Assembly: GCF_027409185.1 (NCBI RefSeq)
Contig: NC_084463.1
Span: 49,098,907 to 49,162,906, forward strand
Source of the DNA: Cynocephalus volans
Lineage: Eukaryota; Chordata; Mammalia; Dermoptera; Cynocephalidae
Reading direction: 5' to 3'
Length of the DNA stretch: 64,000 nucleotides
Part shown: positions 23,390 through 44,049 of the stretch, piece by piece
Position numbering within the stretch: position 1 is the stretch's first letter
Layout: each line of letters starts with the position of its first letter
Notes under the pieces: generated by a model
What the model was told of the DNA's origin: nothing
Databases searched by the model: none
What the model saw: only the letters and a program-made list of their open reading frames with translations
Position numbers and translations under genes: made by a program

Positions 23390-24600
23390 AATTATCACTA
23401 AGTCCAACACATAAAATTACACACGTGTGGAATACTAGAAAATATAATTATATAACCATAATCACAAACTTTAGAATATGTCCATGACTCATCTTATTTG
23501 CATTTACTCTTTCACCACTCCAGCTCTAGACAATTTTTAATGCCTTTACTGTTTCTGAAGATAAGCCTTTATAAAAATATCTTAAGTGCAAAAATAAATT
23601 ATGTAGTTTCCTTGGGTGTAGTTTCTTTCACATAGCTGGACACTGTTGATGATCTTTCCTGCTAGAGCACATATCATTACTATATCTTCTTTGATTGGGG
23701 AATAGTATTCTATGACACAGATACACCGCATACATGTTACCTTCTGGTAGTGGATGAATATTTGTTTCATTTACTTTTGGCAATTATAAATAGTGCTGCT
23801 ATGAGCATTCACATGAGTCTTTGGCCATAAACTTATCTTTTTTTTTTTTTTTTTGGCATACACTTAAAGAAATTTGAGTAGTACAGTGATTCTAGATAAT
23901 ATTTTGAGAAATTGCCAAAATGTTTTTCAAAGTGCCTGCACTATTTTACATTCTCATTTACAATATGACAGTTCCATATTCTGTAAATCTTTGTTGACAC
24001 TTTTTATTGTCTATATTATAGCCATTTTATTGGGTGTTATCCTCCTTATGGTTTTCATTTGCATTTCTCTAATCACAATAATGTTCATATTTCCACGAAC
24101 TTATTGACAATTTGCATGTTTTTTGTAGACATGTGTATTTAAATCCTTTGTCCATTTTAAAAACTTGATTGTCTATTATTGACTTTTAAGAGTTTCATCT
24201 TTATTCTGAAATATACCCCTCACACAGATACATAATTTAAACTTATTTTGCATTAATTAACTTGTCTTTTTATTTTTTTTATGGCCTCATTTGAAAAACA
24301 TAAGTGTCACAATGTTATCAAATGCAGTTTATCTTTTTATTTCCTTCTCTAGAATGTGATTTTGGTGGAATTTCTAAGAAATTGTTACCTAGCTTATAAT
24401 TACAAATATTTACTCTATTATTTCTCTATAAGTTTTATAATTTTATCTCCTACAAACAATAAGAGATCTATTTTGAATACTTTTCTGAATGGGTGTGATT
24501 TGAGTGAGGGGTTCAACTTTATCCTTCTGCAAGTGTATATAATTTTCCCAGCACCATTTGCTGAAAAAAGCTGTCAGTACAAAAGACAGTGTTTTGTGTG
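23390..24600 (-). mobile_element. Old L1 antisense copy
   Basis: Minus-strand L1 3' UTR and ORF2 C-terminal words run across the segment, with a T-run at 23838-23854 and a (TG)n at 24594-24611. It abuts the decayed zinc-finger tail. Confidence 0.6.
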
Positions 24601-24639
24601 TGTGTGTGTGTTTCTGGAAAAAATTAGCTAGTCTTTGCC

Positions 24640-25522
24640 ATGCAGTATTTCTCCCTTATGTGAGTTCTCTGATGTCTGCTTAGGTGTGACTTCTGACAAA
24701 AGATGTTCTACATTCATTACAATCAGCCTTTCATATCCACAAAATCCACATTCATGGATTCAACCAACTATAAATCAAAAATAATTGAAAAAAAGAAAGT
24801 ATGGCAATTCAAAATATACCAAAAAACTACAACAAATTATATTGTTTTTAATGTATTCAGTAATATAAGTAATCTAGACATGATGTGAAATTGTGCAGCA
24901 GAATGTTAGCTCACCACTTCATATAAGACTTGAGCATCCACAGATTTTGGTATCTATGGAAAGTTTTGAAACCAATCCCCTGTGGATATGAATGGACAGC
25001 TGTACATTCATAGGTTTTCTCTTTTACATGAGTTCTCTGATGCATCCTGAAGTGTGCTCATGACTAGTAAGGTTTGATTTCTGGTAGGAAGATTTCCTAC
25101 ATTCATTACATTCATATGGTTTCACAACTGTGTGAGTTCTTTGATGGACACGGAGGTCTGCTTTACTGTAGAAAGGTTTCCTATATTCTTTACATTCATC
25201 TGGATTCTCACATGCGTAAATTCTCCAATGCTTGCTGAGGTTTGACTTCTGGTGAAAGGTTTTTCCACATTCATTACATACATAGGGCTTCTCATCTGTG
25301 TGAATCTCTGATGCATGCTGAAGATTGACATGTTTGAAGGTTTTTTAACACATTGTATTCATAGGGCCTTTTCTATGTGTGATTTTTCTTACGTTTATTG
25401 AGATCCAAGTTATGGTAGAAAGATTTTGTACATTCTTTATATTCATATGGTGTCTCACCTGTGTGAGTATTGTGATATACACTGAAGTCTGATTTACTTT
25501 AGAAAATTTCTGAACATTGTTG
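24640..25522 (-). pseudogene. Decayed C-terminal zinc fingers of the KRAB-ZNF gene
   Basis: Downstream of the stop at 25523, finger periodicity of about 84 bp continues leftwards: TGEKP-like linkers and H-x3-H words are readable near 25450, 25360, 25280, 25200, 25110, 25030 and 24670, but with frameshifts, lost Cys and extra stops. At least seven former fingers can be counted. The last one is separated from the rest by a MER2-like transposon (24720-25002). The tail was probably part of the protein before the stop at 25523. Whether it is still transcribed as 3' UTR is not known. Confidence 0.75.
24720..25002. mobile_element. MER2/Tigger-like MITE in the finger tail
   Basis: Inverted ends CAATCAGCC(tttcatatcc) at 24720 and (ggatatgaatg)GACAGCTG at 25002, flanked by TA on both sides. 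The interior has the 'ccatggattcaaccaa' type words of the pogo/Tigger-derived MER2. The target was a finger codon run, since finger sequence stops and restarts on either side. Confidence 0.65.
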
Positions 25523-30649
<5,127 letters not shown>

Positions 30650-30739
30650 CTTGTAGACTCTGGTTTTGGGAGTCTATTGTCCATTGTTCTGCTTCTTGCT
30701 CCAACTTGAAGATCACTTCAGGTTTGGTAATGCAGTACC
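30650..30739 (-). CDS. KRAB-B box exon
   Basis: Read on the minus strand, acceptor TTAAAG|GG at 30739-30741 and donor AAG|GTCAGT at 30650-30649 enclose 90 bp. Translation with the G left from the upstream exon gives Gly-Tyr-Cys-Ile-Thr-Lys-Pro-Glu and then the VIFKLEQ-(E)A-E-W core of a KRAB B box, ending with N-Q-S-L-Q-G. The exon is 90 bp against the common 96; the exon leaves one base (G) that pairs in phase with the finger exon. The B box strengthens TRIM28 binding in the family. Confidence 0.85.
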
Positions 30740-30973
30740 CTTTAATGGATAATAACAGGGACTTTGCAAAATTGTTGTCAGGTTCTTGAAAGGATGACAA
30801 GAGCTCATCTTAAGATGCTATGAAATGACAGGGCCAATTTGAATGTTTCTTTGGAGAGGGATGATGCATTATTTATGGAATAAAATCCTACCTAAATAGC
30901 ATTAAATCTTATAAGTGGTTCCTTTATTTACCATAGAGGAAGAAAGTACTGCCCCTGACACTGAGGAGTTTCA

Positions 30974-33240
<2,267 letters not shown>

Positions 33241-36200
33241 ATTTTTAAGACAAAAAAAAAAAAAAAAACAGAATAAACAAGTAAAGAAACACAGCTGGAA
33301 GTGATAGAGCAAGCATCAGAAAAAGCCATGATCAGAATGTTAAAACTGTCAAACAAGTTTTATTTTAAAACTCTGATGAATAAGCTTAGGGATCAAATGG
33401 ATAAAGTAGACATTACTCAACAGCAGATGGGCAATGAAAGTACACATAAAAGTTCTAAGGAAGTACCAAAACAAACAAACAAACATAAAAACAGTAACAC
33501 AGATCAAAAACAGTGTAACCGAAATTAGGAATGTTTTTAATTGGCTTATTAACAGACTGAACAAGGCTGAGAAAAGAATCTCTGAGCTTGAAAATACATC
33601 AATAGAAACTTCAAAATCTGAAAAGCAAAGAGAACTAAGACAGAAAAGAACATAATATCCAAGGACTGTGGGAAAAACTACAAAATTGTCCCATAGAATA
33701 ATGAGAATAACCCCCCCCAAAAAAAATAGAAAGAGAGACAAAAAGAAACAGAATGTATATTTGGAACAATAATGCTTGAGAGCGCCCACAGATTAATGTC
33801 AGACACCAAAGCAAAGACCCAGGAAACTCAGAGAATATCAACCATGATAAATGCCAAAAACTACACCTAAGCATATCATTATTAAAACACTGAAAATCAA
33901 TTTTTTAAAAAAAAACTACAAAAAGGAAAAGAGAACAAAATCTTACTTATAGAGAAGAAAAGATAAGAATTACATACAAAATCTGCTCAGAATCCATGCA
34001 AGTAAGAACTCAGTGAAATGAAACTCTCAAAGCGTCAAGAGAAGAAACCCACTAACTTAGAGTTCTCTACCCTGTAAAATCATCCTTCAAAAAAGAAGGA
34101 AAAATAAAGACTTTCTCATATGAACAAAAATTAAGGAAATCTGCTGCCAGTGTAAATGTCTTGCAAGAAATATGAAAAGAATTTCTGTTGACAGGAGAAA
34201 AAGATGCATATAGGTCAGAAATCTTAACCTCCATAAAAAAAGGAACAGAATTAAAGAAGAAATAAGTGGAAGTAAAATAAAAGGTTTTATTTTTCTTATT
34301 CTGAATTGATCTAACATATAATAGGTTGTATCCAATAATTTTGGAAACAATGTGTAAAGTTATGTATGCTTTTACACACACACACACACACACACAAAAA
34401 TTAATAATTTTAAAATAGAAACTCAATAGAGACTTTCAAAAACAAAGAACAAAATATCTGATTTTTTGGAAAGATAAATAGAGTTAAGAATCCTATAAAA
34501 AGGCTATGGAAAAAGAGGACCAAAACAACCAATATTAGGAATGAGAGGAGGGGCATCTCTACAGATCCTGTGGACATAAAAGGATAATAATGATATACTA
34601 TGACTAATTCTCTTGCACACATTTGAAAACTTAGATAAAATGGATCAAATCCTCACAAGATACAATTATCAAAATTCACACAATAAGAAATACACAATAT
34701 GAATAAGCATATATCTGTTATAGAAAATGAGTAAATCATTAATAATCTTCAAAGCAGAAAACATCCTTCCCAGATGTGTACAATGTTAAATTCAACCAAA
34801 CATTTAAGGAAGAAATTATAGCAATTCCCTACTGTGTATTGGTACTTCCCAACTCATTCTATGAGGGCAGCATTACCTCAATACCAAAACCAGGAAAAGA
34901 CATTACAAGAAGAGAAAAGTACAAATCATTACCACTCATGAATATACATGCAAAAGTCCTCAACAAAATATTGGTAAACCTAATCCAAAAATGTAGTTAA
35001 AAGAGCTGTGCATTATGATCAAGTCAGATTTATTCCAGGCATGCAAAGCTGGTACACATTTGAACATCAATTAATATAATCCATCACATCAGCAGACTTA
35101 AATAGAAAAACCTTATGATCACAGCATAGAACCAGAAAAGCATGACAGAAAATACAGCATCATTCCTGATAAATACTCTCAGTAAACCAGAATTAGAGGG
35201 AAACTTCATCAACTTGATAGTCTATCCACGGAAACTACAGCTAATATGATACTTAATGGTGAGAAATTCAAAGCCTTCCAGCAAAATCAGAAACAAAGCA
35301 AGAATGCACCATCTCACCCCTCTTTTCAACATGGTACTTAAAGTACTAGCTCATGCAATAAGATAACTACTTAAAATAAATGGCATACATAAAGGAAAAT
35401 AAAATAAAATTGTCTTTGTTTACAGATCATATGATAATGTGTAAAAAATCCAAAACGGACAAAAAAACTTCTGGAACTAATAAGTGATTATAATGTGATT
35501 GCAAGATCCAAAGTTAATATGCAAATTTCATCACTTTCCTATATACTAGCAACAAACACGTGGAATTTGAAGTAAAAAAAAACAAAAAACGAAAAAACAA
35601 AAACCACACTATTTACATTAGCACCCCAAAAAGGAAATAGTTGTGAATCATATATCTCACAAGAAATTAATATCCAGAATACATAGAATCCTTCAACTCA
35701 CAAGTCAAAAAACAAATAACCTGATTAAAAATGGGCAAAGGTCTTGAACAGACATTGCTCCAAAGATGATATACAAATGGCTAACAAGCATATGAAAACA
35801 TGCTTGACATCACTAACCATTAAAGAAATGCAAACTAAAACCACAATGACATATTACTTCACACACAATAGAAAAAAACAAGCACAGGCAAAATTGGAAC
35901 CCTTGTCAACTGTTTTGTTGGTGGGAATGTAAAATGGTGCAGCCACTACAAAAATAATACAGTTGCTTTTAAAAAAATTAAAATTAGAATTACCATATAA
36001 TCCAACAATCCAATTTTGTGTATAAATCCAAAATAATTAATAATAGTAGTGCAAAATATTTGCACAACTGTGTTCATGGCAACATTATTCACTTAAAAGT
36101 TGGAAGCATTCCAGATGTCCTTAGAGAAATGTGAATACAGAAACAAAACATTTTATTTTCATAAAGGAATATTAGATAGCCTTAAAAACAAAGAAAGTCC

Positions 36201-36535
36201 TCACAGTCTTATTGTATAACATGGAACTTTGATAATATTATGCAAAGGAAAATAAGCCACTCACAAAATGACAGATATTATATGGCTCCACTGATGAAAG
36301 TCAAATTTTTAGAAACACAAAGTAGAATGGTGGTTGTCAAGGACTGGGAGGAGAGGGAAATTGAGAGCAGTCATTTAATGAGTACAGACTTGCAGTTTTC
36401 CAAGATAGAAAGTTCTGGATATCTGCTGCACAACAGTGTGAATATACCTAACACCACTTAAAGGTTAAGAAATGGTTAAATTTATATGTGTATATGTGTT
36501 TTTTTACTGAAATTAAAAAGATTATTTTGAAAATA
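33241..36535 (+). mobile_element. L1 ORF1-ORF2 relic
   Basis: Plus-strand L1 ORF1-like coiled-coil words are seen at 33300-33640 and ORF2 RT to C-terminal words at 34620-36200, ending with a 3' UTR and A-rich end at about 36540. The middle 33650-34600 matches ORF1-to-ORF2 regions weakly. Numerous stops. Confidence 0.7.
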
Positions 36536-36589
36536 ATTTTCAGAGGCCAGTAGTTGATCATACTGAAAAATAAATGAATAAATAAATAA

Positions 36590-37390
36590 AAATAAATTGA
36601 GTACCCAAAAACAATTTAGGAAAGTAAAAACAGAGGACAAAATGGCAATTGAGACAAAGAGAAAGTGGGAAGCAAAATAGCAGACCTAACTCTAACCTTA
36701 TTAATAATTTGTTTCAGTTGAATTGGACTAAATATTCTACTTTATGCAGAGACTGTCAGCCTTGATAGGAAAGTAAGACCCAACTATATGCTATCCACAG
36801 AGACATGGTTTAAATACAAAGACACAAACAGAGTAAAATTTTAAAAAATGGAAAAAGATGTACTACATTTACAGTAAGTATAAAAAGCCTAAGTTGAGAT
36901 ATTAATACTAGCAAAAAGAAACTTCAAGACAAAATATATCAACAGGGAAAAAAGACAGCCCTTTCATAATAACAGAAGGATTATACATGAGGAAGATGTA
37001 ACAATTATAACTATGTCTGTGCCTAAACACAGAGCCACAAAGTACACTCATGTGGTGCTTAAAGACTGGGTAAGTTCTGAAAAATGTGTCATTAGGCAAC
37101 TTTGTCACTGCATGAACCTCATAGAGTGCACTTACAGAACCTACATGGTACAGCCTACTACATACCTGGACTATGTAATGTAGATTACTGCACAGATATA
37201 AATGGGGTCTGTTGACTAAAATGTTATGTGGCACATGAGTGTACCTGGAAAAGAATAACTGAGCTAAAGTGAGAAATTGACAAATCCACATTCATAGTTG
37301 CAGAATTCTTTTCTCTCAATAACTAATGAAATAACCAGATAAAATTGTCAGGAAGAATACAGATACAATTGACAAAATTGTAACTATATC
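36590..37390 (+). mobile_element. L1/HAL1-like fragment with MITE insertion
   Basis: Words such as 'ccaactatatgctatcca' followed by 'gacacaaacagagtaaaa' are of L1/HAL1 type. It is interrupted by a TA-flanked MITE at 37045-37241. Confidence 0.5.
37045..37241. mobile_element. 197-bp TA-flanked MITE
   Basis: The termini CACTCATGTGG (37045) and CCACATGAGTG-like (ending 37241) are inverted, with TA on both sides. The family is a Tigger/mariner-type MITE from its ends and target site; exact name not assigned. Confidence 0.65.
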
Positions 37391-38080
37391 ATATTATGGA
37401 TATGTATATTTGTCTCTGTTTCTGCCTCCTAGCATACAACTCCTAAAATCCTTAGACTCTTCAAAGTGATGAGTGTCACTTTGCATGCTAATCAGTTGGC
37501 TGGTGGCTGGCTGCACCTGGGTAAATTCAGGATGGGAGCTGATTGTCAGCGGAGCCAACTTTGTAATTAGAGGGTTGGGACTTGCAGCCCACACCCCCAA
37601 CTTCCAGGGTGGGGAGAGGAACTGAAGGTTAAGTTGATCAACAGTGGCCTATGCTGCAATCAATTGTGCCTAATGAGACCTCCATAAAAACCCAAGAACA
37701 CAGGGCTGAGGGAGCTTCAGGACAGTTGAACTCATCCGTGAGACAGGAGGGTGGTGTACCTCATATCCAAGGGAATGGAACCTCCTGTGCCAGGACCCTT
37801 CCAGACCTCACCCTTTGTATCTCTTCACCTATTTGTATTTTTCAAAATGTCCTTTGGAATGAATAAGTGTAAGTAAATGTTTCACTGAATTCTTGGAGCC
37901 CCTTTAGTAAATTAATATAGACTAAAGAGAAAAAAGGGCATTGTGGGAGCCAGTCAGAAGATCCAGGAACATGGACTTGCAACTGGCATCTGAAGTGGGG
38001 ATAGTCTTGGGGATAAAGCTCTTAACTTATGAGATATGATGCTACCTCCAAGTAGATAGTGCCAAAATAAATTTGAATTA
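37391..38080 (+). repeat. ERVL-type LTR
   Basis: Contains the block 'gcctccataaaaacccaa'-like (37680) and a U5 end with 'gtagatagtgccaaaa' near 38055. The order is that of LTR16/LTR33-like ERVL LTRs. Boundaries are approximate. Confidence 0.5.
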
Positions 38081-38249
38081 GAAATGCACCCTGCTTGATT
38101 TCTGCTGCAAAATTGCTTCTGGGCTTAGTGTATGAAGAGAAATCCTCATGTATCTGGTGTCAGCTGCCAGCAGTGTGTTCTGAGTATAGGAGGGGAAACT
38201 GAGTATGTTTTCCCCATCCAACCTAATTGATATTTGTAGAGTACAATCT

Positions 38250-38710
38250 GAAGCTGCTATGAGTAAATGTGTCCACCAATGTTAATGTGTTGGAAACTTG
38301 ATCCCTATTATAACAGTGTTAAGAGGGTAGGAAATCCAATTATAATATTTGCAAGGTGGGACCTTTAAGAGGTGACTGGATTGTGATGACAATGCCCTGG
38401 GGAATACATTAATCCACTTACAAAGTAATGGATTAATGTGTTAATGAGGTATCATGGGCATAGACTGGTGGCTTTGTACACTGGGCACATGAAAGTGCTC
38501 TTGCCATTCCCACCATGTGTTAATCTGCATTGCCATAGGACTCCCTACAGAGGCCCCACCATGAAGAAGATCCTGGACTTGATCTTAGCCTCCAAAATTG
38601 TAAAATATAACCTCTTCTCTTAATGCATTGTCCAGTTTCACATATTCTGTTGTAAGAAACAAAACAAAAAAAAGAAAAGAAAAGAAAAGAAAAAAAACCA
38701 GACTAATACA
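38250..38710 (+). repeat. MaLR LTR (MLT1 type)
   Basis: Contains 'gtgttggaaacttgatccc', 'gggacctttaagaggtgac' and 'ggaaatacattaatcc'-like words and ends near an (AAAG)n tract at 38660-38700. Confidence 0.7.
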
Positions 38711-41700
38711 GAAACACTCATCAAGACACAGTACACACTGACCTATAAAACAAGTCTCAAGACTGAAATACTATAAAATATGTTTTAACCACAATAAAAT
38801 TAAATTAGAAACCAACAACAAAAGTATATTCACAAAGTCTCAAATATTTGAAAATTACATGACACACTTTGAATGGAGGCTAAAAATCAAAGAGCCTGTG
38901 TCGGCTCTGTGGGGGTAGTTTTGGTCTAATGGATTTTAATGCACAGAAGCCTGTGCTTTCTAAAGTAATGATTACATCATTTCTTGTATCAAAAGGCCAG
39001 AGTTAGATAAAAGGTGAAAAAGAGGCCATTGGATCCCCAAATTACTATAAGCAAGAAATAGAAAAAAAAAAAAAAGTTGGTCAAGTACAAACCCAAGCAT
39101 GTGAGGAATAAGGATACTGACAGAAAATTGTGACAGCCAAAGGGGAAGTGTAAAGAGTCACGAGGAAACTTTCCAGGGAAGAGGACCAGGCCCTGTTCAA
39201 AGAACTACAGCACATGGCCAGTGGGAATAACTAACTGATCAGACCAGTGTCTACAGGTGCCTCTCCTTCCCACCAGCCCTCTCTGAAAGGAAATGCCCAC
39301 ACGTTCCCGCCAGTGTCTTCACTGTGAGGTGGGTGTTTCTGGAGGAGCAGATGACAGGCCACAGGACCTGTTTATGTTGGGCTTTCAGCCCGTTCTTTAA
39401 CAGCAAAACATTTCTGAGGCTCTTGAGAGCGGAAAATTATATTGTGCACATGACAGCATTTTGTGAGAAACTGTGGTCTTGAATTTTTTTTACCTTAAGG
39501 TACATTTCTAATAGCTACAAGGAAGTATTCAACAGGGAGTTTAATCTATGGTTGAAAGGCTGGAAAAGAGGTACAAACTGGAGAGGAATAGGTCTGAAAA
39601 CTACAGAGGATTGAATCTCTCAAGAAGAATTGCAGAGTGAGAATAGGGCCCAGGATGGAGTGCTTGGATGGGCTCTGCTACAAATAGAAAGTAGAAGAAT
39701 TCAGAGAAAAAAGAAATCATCAGTGAGGTCATCCTAGCAAGTAACACAGAAGAATTTCTGGGAAAAGGTCATGAACAGCAGTTTCAAATATGGCAGAAGA
39801 TTCAAGTAAGGCAAAGGCTAGAGAATAGTCATTGAAATTGATTAAAATTTAGGTGATTGGCAAACTTTTGAAGAACTGAACTAAAACTATATTGAGTGGG
39901 TTCAAGAGCAAATGAATGGTGAGAACATTTTCCAGAAAATATAACTTTGCACAGTGTGCTACACACCTGCATGAACACAGGAACTGAAAGAAACTTATAG
40001 AGTTATTCAAGAATCTGTGGTTGACTCCATCCTCCCGATGATCCAGGTTTTAGCTGTGAATCAAATAAGGCCTTCCAAAAGCTGTTGGGTTCACACTGTT
40101 TTAGAAATTCCAGAAAAACCTTTTTAAGGGAATTGTTCTTAAGCACTAGGTTATTGTTTTTACTGCAGAAAACTGAAAGTATTTGTTTTCAAATTGGTGG
40201 TTAAAAAAAAACCTTCCACAACACACTCAATGAAAATTGTCTGTCAGACTTTGGTGGCAACAAATCTGGATGTTCCGTAAAAAATGTAGCATACTGTCCT
40301 CTCAAATTTCATTTCAATCAAGAAACAAAAGTTCCTTTTTGCCATGACATCAAAAGGACTGGAGACAAATTTGCACTCAGCATGGAATATCCTAACTTCT
40401 GCCTACCTGCTGTGTCTACATGCCAACTTTATCTTTTATTCCTACATTTCCCACAAGCTAAGTTTTACTTATTTATATTTTTCTATTTTAATTCATGGAC
40501 CCCATAAAGGTCATATATACAATGTCAGACAAAGTAAAGAACATAAACAAACAACTCACCAAAGACTTATTCATTTTTTGTTGCTCTTGGAAATGCAAAT
40601 AGCACTCTGGCTGCACAGCTGAAGGAGAAAGAAAATGGAGTGAATTAAGAAGAGAACTGGTGTGACTTGATCTTAGATTCTCCTGACCAAAACACTGCCA
40701 ATTAGCTGGAAACAAGAACCACCACCACCAGCAACACAACAGACTTTTCTCCCTATTGGATGATAGTCCTTTATGCCTCAAAAAGAGGCAGCACATAACT
40801 AACTGAAGATGCATCTACAAATACATTAATTGACAAAAAGCAGACAATTTAATTTGGGGTTAATGAAAACCGATGAGGGTACTTAAAAAGTCTGCATAAA
40901 CATTAAATTAAAAGATAATGTGAATCCTTCAATACAGTTTTTGAAGTCCCCTCACAGATTACCTACTGCTTTAGCAACATCTAATTTTACCTTAAGATAT
41001 AATTTAATCATTTAAACCAAAGAACAAAATATCATGTCTTCACTAAAATTAATGTGATAAAATATACCTAGGCTGTATTAACCATTTGCCTATTAATACA
41101 GGGATTTCACACAGGAGTCCACATGAGTGTTTCCACTATAACATATCTTGCTTTTATATACCTAAACATCAGAAAAGTGTACATCTTGCACCCCAACATT
41201 TTTTGCCCATAAGTATAAGAAAAGACATACATGATACATATTTCTTGTGGTACACTCTTCCAGTAATAATTTCCAGTGTCAGGTATCCCTGTATCCATCT
41301 TCTCATATAGTATGTTCTCGCAATAAACTGGGCTTTGCAATTGATTTTCTTTGGCCACTAAGACATTAGAAAATGTGATGCAAACATTGCTTCGGAAAGT
41401 GACTGCCGTTGGTGCTTGCCTTCTTAGACACAGTTATGTTGTAAAGAAGCCTGGGGCTACCCTGTTGGAGACACAGGACCTACCCAAGAGCCACCAAAAA
41501 CTACAGGGCAAGTGAGTGATGACATCTTAAACCAACCAGCCTCAGTCGGGGCACAAGCTGACTGAAGCCTCATTTGTAATCCAGGCAACACTAACATAGA
41601 AACTGCCCACCTGAGCACACTCGAAAAAGCGTTTCCATAGCAAATACACATGTAGCAAATGAAATGCATTTTGTGTTTATTTCTGTTTTATAAGTCATTG

Positions 41701-42080
41701 AATTTTGGTTAGTTTCTTACCAATTTCCTTAGCAAATACCAACTGTTACACAGAAGATGCCAGAACTCAATAGAAACAAAATTATTTGGAAGAAGACATT
41801 TTAAATTACATGTCAAAAATAGTCAATAGAAATTCAAAATCACACACAAAAGTTTTGAAAATCACACAGAATGACAACTGGATGGACTTCAGTGAGGTTG
41901 TTAGAGCTCAGGGAGGCCACGTGAATTATATAAAGCAATTGGTTGCATCAGTAAAGTATGTTGTAAGTTTTTAAAATTTATTTTTCAAGTCATAAACAAG
42001 TCTATTTACCTAAAAACATAAAAAATAAAAAGTGTCTGTTACTTATAAGCAAGTATTACACTGTAACTTAATTACATTTT
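38711..42080. other. No gene recognised
   Basis: 38755-38880 is a short L1 fragment (plus). The rest looks unique, with no consistent open frame and no recognised repeat. Confidence 0.4.
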
Positions 42081-42094
42081 AAGATATAGGTGTG

Positions 42095-42281
42095 GGGCCA
42101 CCTTGTGGCTCACTCGGGAGAGTGCAGCGCTGGGAGCGCAGCTGCACAGCGCCAAGGCCGCGGGTTCAGACCCTATATAGGGATGGCCATTGCGCTCACT
42201 GGCTCAGCACAGTGCAGCCGACACCAAGCCAAGGGTTACGATCCCCTTACCGGTCACAAAAAAAAAAAAAAGAAAAGAAAA
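42095..42281 (+). mobile_element. CYN-type dimeric tRNA-Ile SINE
   Basis: Head GGGCCACC...GTGGCTCACTCGGGAG (A box), B-box-like GGGTTCAGACC, a CTATATAGGGATGGCC join, then a second tRNA-like unit (GCTCACTGGCTCAGC...GGGTTACGATCCCC) and an A tail to 42281. The 15-bp target duplication aagatataggtgtgg (42081-42095) / aagacataggtgtgg (42282-42296) differs at one base, so insertion is young. This family is known to me only from colugos. Confidence 0.85.
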
Positions 42282-42574
42282 AAGACATAGGTGTGGAGGA
42301 GAAGAGTGATGCAGTCTAATTTGCCCATTTTAAATAATGTTAAATAGGCTCCCATTATATCCTTGCAGATTTCATAATTTTTAAGAACAGATTACTGACA
42401 TTAAGTGGAAAACACTTGTGTTGTTTACCCTTTGAAATCATATAATCCATAGAAAGTTTTGGAAATAAAAAAGGATAGTGATATTTAAAGCAAAGTATAT
42501 TAAAGCAATGTTTAATCTAAGTTAATTTCATTCTCACAAAGATAATCTTAAAAGTAAACAAATGATTTTTTATA

Positions 42575-42890
42575 TTTTTTTAATCTTAGTTTTATTGTAA
42601 CATAGTTGATTGTACATATCTGTGGGGTTCAGAGTTGAATATCGATACCTGTGTGCAACATGTGATGCTCAAATAAGGATAACTGGCATGTTCAACAATA
42701 TACAATGTCATCATTTTTCACAGCTCTTTATCAATTCCTCCCTCCCCCTTCCCCTTTCCCCCCTCTGGTAACCTCAGCTCTCCTTTTGAAAAGTTCAATG
42801 TATTATTGATTGTTTTTCTTTCCTTCTTTTAATTTATACATTTATTTTTTAGTGCCCACTTATGAGTGAAGGCATGCAGTCACTTATTTT
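42575..42890 (-). mobile_element. L1 3' end fragment
   Basis: 3' UTR words with the C-rich plus-strand tract at 42740-42765, then a short ORF2 end, on the minus strand. Confidence 0.7.
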
Positions 42891-43304
42891 GACTTAAGTG
42901 TGGCAAAAGGATAACATTATCCAAAAAGTCAGGCTGTGTAACATCAACAGATTATGTGACCATGGGCAAATCACATCTCCTAAAATCCATTTATAAACAA
43001 TCTTTCTAATAAGGTAGGAATAACTTGGCAAACACTTCCTGAACTATTGAGAACAACTATCAGGATAGTGAGAGCCTCAGGATTATCTCTAGATGCCACA
43101 AATGGTGATAGGCTATGTTTGAGAGAGCTCAGACACTCGAAACAATCAGGGAAGATAGAAGAAACGAGAGCGTGTTTGGAGGGCACTGTAGGCAGATCCT
43201 CTCAGATATGACAGGTTATTCCTTCATTCCAGGCCATACATTCAAGCCCCCTACTATAAGTAACATTTCCTAGGCCCTCGCCTATACTCAAACTCATGTC
43301 TCTC

Positions 43305-43447
43305 TTTTTTTTTTTTCTTTTTTCGTGTCCGGCACTCAGCCAGTGAGTGCACCGGCCATTCCTATATAGGATCCGAACCCGCGGCCGCTGGGAGCGTTGC
43401 CGCGCTCCCAGCGCAGCACCCTCCCGAGTGCGCCACAGGCTCGGCCC
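43305..43447 (-). mobile_element. CYN-type SINE, minus strand
   Basis: Reverse complement of the SINE: T-rich tail at 43305-43322, second unit GTCCGGCACTCAGCC..., then CCTATATAGGATCC and the head ending GGGCCGA. Target duplication aaactcatgtctctc/aaactcatgtctctt flanks it (43289 and 43448). Confidence 0.85.
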
Positions 43448-43449
43448 AA

Positions 43450-44049
43450 AACTCATGTCTCTTTTGAAAGATGGTGCAAATCTTTCAATAGCACCCAGTC
43501 CCCAATAGCTATTGCACGAGAACACCTCATTCAATCAACCAACTCGTGTTCACTCCAGACACTGAGATCAGTAATGGGTTGGGCTGTGCAAAGCCAGGAT
43601 CTTGACCTTCTGGGACATTTTTGCCTGTGCACTGAAGCACTATTGAGAGGTCTCAGGTCAGAGGGGAATTCTTGCAGGGGAGATTCCAATTCACTGGGCA
43701 CCATCCTTCAAACTTTTTAACACCTCCTTTACTCCTAAGAGAACTGGACCATCAGCCAGTGGCCCAATCTTTGTCCTAGAAGTCACTGTCCCTGGAGACT
43801 CGGTCATGTACAAACATCTGTAGACTCGGACCAGAAGTGCTAGGCAGGCTACACAGTGCTGGAGGGAACAGAAACTACACTTGCTAAAAGAGACACCAAG
43901 ACGCCCCACAGATACAACTTGCAGAGAGTAACACTGAGTGTGCACACGCTTCACAATTCTTTCTCTGGGAACTTGAGGCAATTTCGCTACTATTGCGAAT
44001 GCGCTCATCTTACACATCAGTAAACTGAATGTCACTAGTTTAGTACCAG
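43450..44049. other. No recognised feature
   Basis: Unique-looking upstream flank of the CpG island, with no coding frame. Confidence 0.35.

Noticed and set aside
24594..24611. (TG)n as a Z-DNA or regulatory element
   Set aside because: Short and ordinary for mammalian DNA.
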